DNA of 64,000 nucleotides from Microvelia longipes (taxonomy: Eukaryota; Arthropoda; Insecta; Hemiptera; Veliidae), in assembly GCA_018340805.1 (NCBI GenBank), contig JACMZG010001914.1, positions 18,375,731 through 18,439,730 on the forward strand, in the 5' to 3' direction. Every line of letters begins with the position of its first letter. The first letter of the stretch is position 1. A program made the position numbers and the translations under genes. Below the pieces are notes generated by a model. That model did not search any database, was not told the origin of the DNA, and worked only from the letters and a program-made list of their open reading frames with translations. Below are positions 55,970 through 64,000 of the stretch, in pieces.

Positions 55970-56790
55970 TTTTTTTACGCTTAAACCCGTCGTAGGGTCA
56001 TATTAGCGTTTCCCCTCACTCAAATCTCACTCAACTAATCCACCCCAGAATTTGTGCACACTCAATCATCTAGGAAGCACACCCTCCGTACATGGCGGCA
56101 CGTATGACTAGTCTACAGAGTGCCCAGTTCATCTAACCCAACTAGAGCCGATTCAAACTTACCGTTCTGGCTAGTGCCTGCGACTAGTTCACAGTGTGCC
56201 TAGTTCATCTAGACTAGCTAAGCTCTGGCATTTAACCAGTATCACCAATCTCATCAACTACCATCACCAGACTCTAGCTAGGCTCACCGCTCTCTCCAGT
56301 CCAGCGCCACCTAACAGAGTGGTCCACCTAAACCGTGGTCCACCTAAACCTTATTCTTTAGCCCTGGCCTAAATGTCAAACTTCCGCAGTGCTACTAAAA
56401 GACGCTTGTCTTCAAGAACCGAGCACTTCGTTCCTAGTCTCTTTCCTTAATCGTGCCCCGGGTTCACTTTCACTGACTAAGCTTTCGGACATACGAAGGC
56501 TCAGTATATCTTTCCGACCTTCATCTCCATCAGTCCGCAGAACCTTGACTTTTTTTGAGCTGGAGACAACGAAAACATGGAGCCAGACGAAACAGAAACC
56601 AACCTCGCCTTTGCGTATTAGCAGCCACGAAAACCAGGTAAAACCCTGGCTGGGTTGGCCGGCCTTGAATTCAAGACCTCCTGATTGTACGGTACAAGGG
56701 ATAACCTCATATTAAAATCCTCCTCCTGCTGGATTTGAACCCTCGACTACCAGGTCGAAAGGCTAGTGCTCTACCACTGAGCTACCTGAT
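55970..56790 (-). mobile_element. GC-richer island with tRNA-like head, possible long SINE-like element
   Basis: On the minus strand 56790-56719 reads atcaggtagctcagtggtag, agcactagcc, tttcgacctggtagtcgagg, gttcaaatccagcaggagga: A-box-like TAGCTCAGTGGTAGAGCA and a B box GGGTTCAAATCC. The T-stem and acceptor stem do not pair well, so it is not an intact tRNA. The remaining 750 bp are clearly less AT-rich than the flanks and contain an internal direct duplication of about 75 bp (gactagtctacagagtgccc near 56107, gactagttcacagtgtgcct near 56182). The plus-strand frame 56389-56715 has no recognised domain. Confidence 0.5.
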
Positions 56791-57299
56791 TCGGTCTTAT
56801 ATCAATTTTGGAAAGATTTGTTAGTGTTTGTATTTTCATTTATTTAATTTCAATTTAAATATAAGTTGAATATTAGGTGTTCAACTATTGAGCATGAAGT
56901 GTATTCTTCTTAGGATTATACTTCATCCCAGGCAATGGTATGAGTGACCAATAACTCCTATCCATGTACTTACGTCTTGGGGGTAACTAGGGTGGATGTA
57001 ATATCCACCCTTCCCCAAGTTTTAATTGACCAATTATATTCTATTTTATAACTTCATTTTATAGGGTAATTAAATTATTTTTATATTAATTGTTATTAAT
57101 TAAGGATAAATTAATTAAAATATTGTTAATTAGTTACAGACAATTTTAATTCCTTTTGAATATTAATTAATGAAGGTGGTTTTTATTAATGTAATGATTT
57201 GGAACGCATAAAGATATTGTTAAGTCAGTCAATCGGTTGGTTGGGTTAGACATGTTTGGGATTAGGTTGTTCTTATATACTCGTATTCTTATTGTAAGT
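56791..57299. other. AT-rich intergenic sequence, no gene seen
   Basis: No coding or family match. The phrase attaattaa is frequent. Confidence 0.6.
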
Positions 57300-57510
57300 A
57301 GGAGGTAAATGGAAATCATTTGTTCAAATCCTGAGGATCAGTCTAATTTTTGTAGCTTTTTCTGGAGTCACTGCATAAAACCCTCAGGATTAGTCTACAT
57401 TTTGTAATCTTTCTGGGATCACTGGTACTAACCCAGAAGATAGATCTACTTTTTGTAGCCTTTCTGGAATAACTTTTTCCAACTTTAAAGATAAGTCAAC
57501 TTTTTTAACC
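57300..57510 (+). repeat. approximately 62-bp tandem repeat, three to four copies
   Basis: Units read gaggatcagtctaatttttg, tagctttttctggagtcact; then aggattagtctacattttgt, aatctttctgggatcactgg; then agatagatctactttttgta, gcctttctggaataac. A degraded last unit ends in aagtcaacttttttaaccct. Confidence 0.7.
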
Positions 57511-57535
57511 CTACAAAATAGGGACCCCTTTTTAC

Positions 57536-57770
57536 CCTATTCCTCATTTATGCTGTAGTTATATTGGAAAAGTATTGTGTTGGCAAAAAATGGTTGGAAA
57601 CCGGGATGTCATCGAAATTATCCGTTTCAGGTGTTTTTATGAACCCCGAGTGGTTTTCTCAAATTTGTCTGTCTGTATGCGTGTGTCTGTTCGTAGCTCC
57701 TAGTGAATTTATGCTAGCGAGTGGAAACTATGTACAAAAATTAAGCTAGATTTTTATATTAGTTGAGGAA
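57536..57770 (+). mobile_element. family A repeat, 5' part
   Basis: ctattcctcatttatgctgt, ggaaaagtattgtgttggca, ccgtttcaggtgtttttatg, a GT block, gtagctcctagtgaatttat and gtacaaaaattaagctaga. It is immediately followed by another copy in the same orientation. The 61-codon frame here is not conserved in other copies. Confidence 0.7.
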
Positions 57771-57788
57771 AGCCATCACCAAATCGGC

Positions 57789-58414
57789 TTACTTTTCCTC
57801 ATTTATACCGTAGGGTTTCACAAAGTTACCTGTCTGTCTGTGTATGTGTGTAATCAGTAAAAAAAATATGACGTCATTGACCCGCAATAATGACTCAGCA
57901 AAAATTTCGAAAAATCATAAAACGCAGAAAAATGTTGCATCGATTTGAGATTTAGCACACATGTAGCCATGTATAATACTAAGATATGTAACAAGTTTCA
58001 TCTCGTTAACAGCATTAGTTTTAACAGCATTTTTATCAAATGACTAGTGTAGGATTTAAAAAAAAAATGTAAAAAATCGTAAAATTATGCTATTAGGTTG
58101 TAATCAGTACAAGTATATACCTTTACGTAATAAATAAGTACATTAAATTTCGTATTAATGCGACAATATATTCATGATTTTTGTTGGATCATAACATTTT
58201 AGCAGCATTGGGCGTGGTCAGTTCTGTATGGGTGGCCGCTGACAATAAAGCGAATGTATTTACTATCTGAGGACGAGCGAAGCTAGTCCGAAGACGTATT
58301 GCAGTATACATTTGACGAATTGTATATTGTGAGGACGAGCAAAGCGAGTCTAAAGTAGGGAGGATAAGCGTAGCGAATCAGATGATGGTTGGTGAGGAAA
58401 AGTTCCATGGTACC
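57789..58414 (+). mobile_element. family A repeat with internal deletion and both ends
   Basis: It starts ttacttttcctcatttatac, lacks about 120 bp after taccgtaggg, continues at tttcacaaagttacctgtct, atgacgtcattgacccgcaa, gagatttagcacacatgtag, agcattgggcgtggtcagtt, gaggacgagcgaagctagtc, gaggacgagcaaagcgagtc, and ends ggtgaggaaaagttccatgg. Confidence 0.78.
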
Positions 58415-59399
58415 GTACAATATTTTTTTAGAAATAGTTCAATTTTTCGCAGCCTTCTTGATATGTCACAAATGACTTCTATTGGTAGCACGGTAGCACA
58501 TTGATACCATCACAATTGGTATTTAAACTCACAGGGAAAAAGGCAAGTATTTTTACTTACGCTAGTAAAAACTCAAATGCTGATTCCCTATTTTTAATTT
58601 TGCGTTTTATATAATGCTGAAACATGGCTATGATAGATCCATATAAAAGATTTTAGCGCCTTGGGAATTATGTCCTCCATAAACTGGTTTAGGCATAGTT
58701 ATTATACATTTTTTTTCTTATCTTTCTTAACTACATTTTATTTATTTAATGTATAAAAAAGTAACAAGTGACGTCATCGTGTTCAATTCATACCGTACAA
58801 ACACCCTACTGTCAAACCACCTTTGGCATTATTAGGTTTATTAGTGGCTTACAAGCAGTATGCTCGTATGAATATTTATAAGTCTTTATTTATTTTTAAA
58901 TTATTTACTCGTTAGTTATTTACAGAAGTGATTTTTTTTTGTTTTCTAATTTCTCACATAGTTGTAATAGTTCCTTATTTTGCCAGTATTGAAAGTTTTT
59001 CTTTTTTTTTGTAAAATTTTCTCCATAATCCAGCAAGAAAAATTATAGTAAGCAAATCCAAGGAACCAATGTATTTTGTATTAATTTTCTTAAGTTTCAG
59101 CGTCTACGAAAACCCAAAAAGTATTTTTTTTTTTTCTTGTAAACTACTATTTTTTTGTAAATATAGGAGAAATTTCATTATTAATTAAGTTAAGTAAAAT
59201 CAAATCTTATGAGAAACTTAGGTAATTTATGTATGATAATAACATTAATAAGATAATAATAACATTAATTAATAGATAATAACATAATTAATCATACATT
59301 AATAAGTAATTAATGTATGATAAATTTAGGTATGATAATTTAAAAACTAATAATTTATAGCAAATTCCTTATAAACTATTAGATTGATGGAGAAAATTT
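58415..59399. other. AT-rich intergenic sequence, no gene seen
   Basis: aataacattaat(a)agataat is repeated two to three times near 59235-59300. Nothing coding. Confidence 0.6.
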
Positions 59400-59790
59400 A
59401 ACATATCTTTTTGAAATGAATCTTAGTACAAAAATCAACCTTATTAATATCCCGAACCCTATTGTTTATGAAATACGTGTGACGTCATTAACCCAAAAAA
59501 ATCACTGAAAATGTTTTAAAAAATCATATAATTTCAAAAACTATTTTGATCACAGTTACATTTTATTCACATGGATCACTGTGTTTGGTAAACAAATATA
59601 CGAAGTTACATTTTATTATCACTGTATTAATTCCGGTTTTATTGATTGACATGTATAACATAATCACGTTCTTTACTGTTAATTTCGAAATTCGCTTATA
59701 TTGTGGTAGTATGTCTCTTATATAAACTCGTAAACGACTAACAGATGTAGGACAATAACTATGTGGCCGCTTCGCGACCATAGGGAGGCT
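59400..59790 (+). mobile_element. family B repeat, 3' two thirds
   Basis: gtacaaaaatcaaccttatt, cccgaaccctattgtttatg, gtgtgacgtcattaaccc, ttcacatggatcactgtgtt, tggtaaacaaatatacgaag, gaaattcgcttatattgtgg and tatgtggccgcttcgcgacc follow the order of the copy at 28634-29190. The small minus-strand frame here is a by-product. Confidence 0.75.
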
Positions 59791-60292
59791 GTCGTGAAAG
59801 CTTTCTTCTTATATTCGATTTTAATTTAAGCTGATGTTAATTTCACCCTTATAATGCTCTGATTGTTCTTAGACTCCCTGTTCTTTAAACCAGAGAATGA
59901 TTTTGACGAATAAAACTAAATTGCTCGTTTCTCCAAAATCAAAGTGGTGGTTAAAATTCTATTTAACGTCTATGCAAACCATGCAAGTGTAAATAACTTA
60001 CTATGCTACTCAAATACAATCCAGGATCTTTAAGCTTTTACCAATATGCTACAACAGCGTTGCGAAGAAGTCCCTTGTTAGTTCATATATTATATTTTGT
60101 TATCACATGTCATTGTGCCATGTCTTGCCATTTTCCTGATTTGGGTCGCTTCGAAGTCACTTATTGTACTCACAAGATTTAATTTAACAAGACCAAATTA
60201 TTTTCCAATACTGACTTCCAAGCATATTTCTTGTGTTTCTGACTTTGTTCAGAAACACTACTACTAATTACAAGTTGTTAAAAATAATAACA
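59791..60292. other. intergenic sequence, no gene seen
   Basis: No repeat-family or coding match. Confidence 0.6.
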
Positions 60293-60927
60293 ATTAGGAA
60301 AAGAACGACTTTAATTCTAAAATGTTTTTTATAAACAGGAACAATATATTTCAATCCATAACATTAAAGCCTATAACAAAGGTAAAAAGGTTATAAAAAG
60401 AAACCAAAAGGAGAGGTAGCAAAACAAACAACCAAAACAAACTTAGATGTCGGATCTTCTTTTTTGTTTTTTTCAAGAATAGCTTAACAGTAGTGATGAA
60501 AAGATGGCAAAAAGATGTATCTTCATCCCACTGTTTAAGCTATTCTTGAAAACCACAACAAAGAAGATCGACATCTGAAGTTTTGTTTTTGTTGTTTGAT
60601 TTGTTACCTCTCCTTTTGGTTCCTCTTGTTTATAACCTTTTTACCTTTGTTATAGGCTTTAAAGTTTATTTTTGTTAATTTGTTTTTAGCTTTTTATTTA
60701 TTGTTAATGTACCTTTTTAGTAGTTTTATAGTAAGTATAATTTGTCAAGTTTAATACGTGACATTAATGTTTGGTTCCTGTCTTATTATTTTGTACTTTT
60801 GTATGTTTTAGTAATATTTTTGTACTTTTGTTTTTTAGTTCTTTTCCTTGAAATGATCCAAATGGATTGAAATATATTGGTTTCCTGTTTATAAAACATT
60901 GTGAATTAAATTCGTTCTTTTCCTAAT
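60293..60927. mobile_element. fold-back element with asymmetric insertion, about 635 bp
   Basis: Outer arms: attaggaaaagaacgacttt and ataaacaggaacaatatatt, tcaatccat at 60293-60360 pair with atggattgaaatatattggt, ttcctgtttataaaacattg and cgttcttttcctaat at 60862-60927. Inner arms: aaagcctataacaaaggtaa, aaaggttata, ccaaaaggagaggta at 60366-60420 and the block up to 60488 pair with 60526-60662. About 200 bp at 60663-60861 lie between inner and outer arm on the right only. Confidence 0.85.
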
Positions 60928-61679
60928 AGTAATTATGGAATTCTACATAAAAGACGTTTCTCTCTTAAGAAGTAAAAATAATAAAATTTTTATTTAATTA
61001 ACAAAAACCACCGGCCAACCAAAATCATACTTTCATTTAATTAAATCTTCTTTCTTAAACGCTTATTATTTTTATTAATAACAAGTAAACTATAATACAA
61101 GCATAATTTTCTTATAAAAAAAATCCCTGAAATTCCATATTCATTTAATAGCTCGATTTTCCACTTTTAATAAATCTTTGTTTAATTTATTCTAAAATTA
61201 TTCTATTTATTAGTTTTCGCATTGACATATATATATTGTCAATCTGATGTTGATTCTTTATTTTTAAGACGTCTAGATTAATTAGAGCGATAAAAAGGAG
61301 TATGTTTAAGTAAAAAGGTTTTTATGGAACATTATTAATTTTACCATAGTAAAATATACTGTTACAATAATTATATATACATAGATATCATTTTTTTGAA
61401 AATTTTATGCTCAAATTTTTAAAGTATGTATAATTTGTTATTGTAGTATAATTTTATTGTTCTTACATTTAGTTATATTGTTTGACATATATATATTTTT
61501 ATTGTGGTTGTTTTCGAGGCTTAAGTTAAATTATACTAATTAGTTAATTATTATAACACCTGAGGATTTGGAGCGCTAGTATTGCGTGTTCATTAACAGT
61601 GATGATAAATCGTTTTGTATTTGTCTAACTTTATGCATTTCTTTTTTTTTCCTTTAAGTTTTTTGCTTTAATGAAACGA
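60928..61679. other. AT-rich intergenic sequence, no gene seen
   Basis: The phrase ttgacatatatatat occurs near 61222 and 61480, a minor direct repeat. No gene. Confidence 0.6.
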
Positions 61680-61685
61680 AAATTT

Positions 61686-61890
61686 AAACAGGTGTAGAGG
61701 GTTAACAATCTGATTGGTGTTGAATTTTACTTAACTTTTTTAAACGTTTGTTTAACCAATTGGAACCATGTATTCTCCTTATGCATTGGTTGACCCTCTA
61801 CATCTAACGATAAAAAGATCTCAATTCTTTTTACGCTAGACTTAGCTTTTTTACACTATAGTTTTTAGTAGGGATTTTATTACTTTTAGT
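61686..61890. mobile_element. small inverted repeat with a fragment of the 36.6-37.3 kb fold-back family
   Basis: ggtgtagagggttaacaatc near 61692 pairs with gcattggttgaccctctaca near 61783. Directly to the right, gatctcaattctttttacgc and tagacttagcttttttacac resemble the right outer arm near 37286-37330 of the SINE-bearing fold-back element. Confidence 0.55.
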
Positions 61891-62019
61891 TAGTTTGCTT
61901 TAAAGTCTTAGGTGAAAAACAATAATTAAATAAATGACTTTAAGTCCTGTTAAAATATGACTCAGAAATTTTAGTTTTGATGTTGTTTTAGTTTTGAAAC
62001 AATTGTCTTGACAAAGCTA

Positions 62020-62165
62020 ATTATGCGAGAGTCACCTAGGAAATGTAACAAGCAAAATGCAGTGCTGCATCTAGGGGTAACATTTCCTATAGGTATCTCT
62101 CGAACAATTATATTGTGTCAACTATTTATGTTTTGCGAAACTTAGTAGTATCAAATGATACACTT
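62020..62165 (+). mobile_element. family C hairpin repeat, best copy
   Basis: tgcgagagtcacctaggaaa, tgtaacaagc pairs with the downstream ggtaacatttcctataggta, tctctcg. It is followed by attatattgtgtcaactatt, tatgttttgcgaaacttagt and agtatcaaatg. Same order as 2308-2470. Confidence 0.65.
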
Positions 62166-64000
62166 AAAATTATATTTAGTATTAAATAGTTTATAATTAT
62201 TTATAGATTTTTATAATAAAGTTTTTCGAACTTCACAAAATATCTTTGATTACTATTTTAAGCCTGAATATTATGATGAGTGAATGAGTGTCAAAAACGT
62301 CAAACTAAGGCTTCCTATCTAATAAACCAAGGATGATAAAGAAAAAAAAATGAAGGATGAGTCAACTAACTTATCATAAATCGTTTTAGCTTGTCATCAA
62401 TTTATACATTTTTAATGATCTACAAGGGTGAAATAGATTGAGATGACTTCTTGTGAAGGATGGTATGTCAGAGAATGCTAGAACCAGCGGGGCACTATGT
62501 GGCCCCACGGCAATAATTTTGAGGGTTTTACGGAATATGTATTAGCAAATAATATCTTACTTCTAACTTACCTTTTTTACTATCTTAATCTTACGATACT
62601 ATTTTGAACTTTATTGAATTATTAATAAATTATTTAAATAATAAGTATAACAACTAAGTATGATGTTTCTAACTAATCTATTTTTGTTCTGGTGTACTAA
62701 TGATAATTTTTTTGTATAATGCCACTGTGTTATGTATTTATTTACTTATTTATTATTTATCTCAAGAAATATTTGTATACCTGTTACTGTCATCGTCCAC
62801 ATCCAATGATCGTATGTTTGTGAGGCCATATGCTGTTTTTGTCTCCAATCAATTCAATATATCAAGGTTAATAAAAGTAAGCAAAAAATTCTTTACTAAT
62901 TGGTAAATCAATATATCATAAAAAATATATCAACATGTGAACACAATGACTGAGCCGCCGCAATGTAATATACAGGGTCGGAGCAAACATCAGAATTACG
63001 TGTAACATTAAGATTTTGATTATGCTTGCTATCCCTTAATCGTCTTTTCTATGGCTATAAAGGCCTGAGAAGTCGTGTCTTACAATGTCCACGGCAATTA
63101 GATTTACCGACGAGCGAAGCGAGTCGGGAAATCAATTTGCAGACATAAAGTCATTCTCAGCGGTGGCATCACTATTTCTTCTATTTTTGGCAGTAGCAAC
63201 TCATTAAATACTGCGCTATATAACTTAATTGACAAAACAAAACAACGTCAATTACTCCAGTATCTCGCTGTCATTGAATTCATCCCATAGCTTCAGCACT
63301 TCTTACTCAAAACTGTAACAGCTTTACAAAATAAACACGTCAAAAATGGTCAATTAGAACCTTTAAAACGGGAAAAAAATTAGTCCTACGAACAAACAGC
63401 AACCAAAATGAAGAACGTTTTTTAAAGAAAAAACTCATGAATCGGTTTACACAGCGTTGTTTTTTTCTGAACACCTACCACTTTAAGTACATGGCGGCAA
63501 CATAACCTCGACACTCTACTTTTTACGTCCTAGGAGTTTTTTTTGCTTCATTATTGTCCTCGAAGGTGAAAAAGTACAAATACACTCCTTATAACAATAA
63601 TGATGCTTCTACATCCTAAATAACGTCCAATAAAGTGCTTCAATTACGTACTACCTCAAAAAAAGATTATTTATTTATTTAGCTTTTGCAGGATAAACAG
63701 TAGCTAATCCTTTGAACACTGGCCTATAACTCTGCATTGATTGAAAGATCGAGTCCATGTTGATTTAGCAGTTGTTGTTAGAGGAAAGGGATCTCTAGTT
63801 ACAACACTCATAAGTAGCCCATTAATTTAGGGGCTATTTAATTAAGTCTCTATCGGAAGTGTAACACCATTAACATTGCATGGTGCCTCTAAGTCAAGTT
63901 AAACTCATACCGTTCTGACCATGATTCGAACCTTGACAAAAACAGAGACTGCATAGGTTGTGGAGAAAAACTTAGATCAACTCAGAATTGTTTAAAAAAT
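62166..64000. other. intergenic sequence, no gene seen
   Basis: A single gacgagcgaagcgagtcggg motif lies at 63109-63128, as in family A ends, but the rest of the family is absent. No coding or RNA gene was recognised. Confidence 0.55.

Noticed and set aside
56389..56715. 108-codon plus-strand frame in the GC-rich island
   Set aside because: Open frames are expected in GC-richer DNA. The peptide has no recognisable motif, and the region carries repeat-like features.
56719..56790. Functional tRNA gene on the minus strand (anticodon TTC if forced)
   Set aside because: The anticodon stem has a mismatch, the T-stem has two mismatches, and the acceptor stem does not pair. It is better read as a SINE-like head.
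57564..57749. Small protein encoded by family A
   Set aside because: The frame is not kept in the other copies, which have stops and shifts at the same place.

Overview
This is an AT-rich, host-gene-free eukaryotic window, most likely from an invertebrate nuclear genome and probably an arthropod. The grounds are a Ty1/copia element primed by an initiator-Met half-tRNA as in Drosophila copia, jockey/CR1-like non-LTR retrotransposons, tRNA-derived SINEs, long (TA)n microsatellites and many hairpin-forming short elements. The species cannot be fixed from the sequence. I see no host protein-coding gene, no convincing functional tRNA or rRNA gene, and no operon or CRISPR array. One undetermined base sits at 43087.

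Two autonomous-type elements carry recognisable proteins. A copia LTR retrotransposon (22080-26399, minus strand) has complete boundaries: two 153-bp LTRs that I read as identical, a 5-bp target duplication CAAAT, a primer-binding site, a polypurine tract, and gag, protease, integrase, reverse transcriptase and RNase H in order. Its frame is broken at several points. A 5'-truncated non-LTR retrotransposon (43227-46422, minus strand) keeps the last part of ORF1, an endonuclease and a reverse transcriptase, again with frame breaks, and ends in an (AAAT)n tail. A third, heavily decayed non-LTR reverse-transcriptase end lies at 31640-32210 (plus), and a possible further LINE 3' end at about 39900-40455.

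The rest is built from non-autonomous repeats. Family A (about 11 copies) is roughly 750 bp when full length and has inverted ends of the form ACTTTTCCTCAT / ATGAGGAAAAGT. Family B (about 6 copies) shares a similar middle (a GT-rich stretch, then GTACAAAAATCA, then TGACGTCATTAACCC) and is often joined to a (TA)n microsatellite. Family C has a hairpin followed by a conserved end. There are several fold-back elements (1738-2277, 8216-8509, 14067-14355, 36565-37347, 48721-48977, 60293-60927), a small MITE-like inverted repeat (41317-41483) and four SINE copies, one of which sits inside a fold-back arm. A 12-bp mirror-symmetric motif, GAGCGAAGCGAG, recurs in family A ends and in a degenerate tandem cluster at 27205-27660.

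Tandem arrays are prominent: a 111-bp satellite of about 24 copies (53327-55890), a 24-bp minisatellite of about 25 copies (49435-50042), a roughly 37-bp minisatellite (35611-36000), and shorter arrays at 5.5, 6.5, 10.4, 14.7, 18.9 and 57.3 kb. A GC-richer island with a tRNA-like head lies at 55970-56790. Single-base indels inside array units and inside an element with identical LTRs suggest residual indel error in the assembly.
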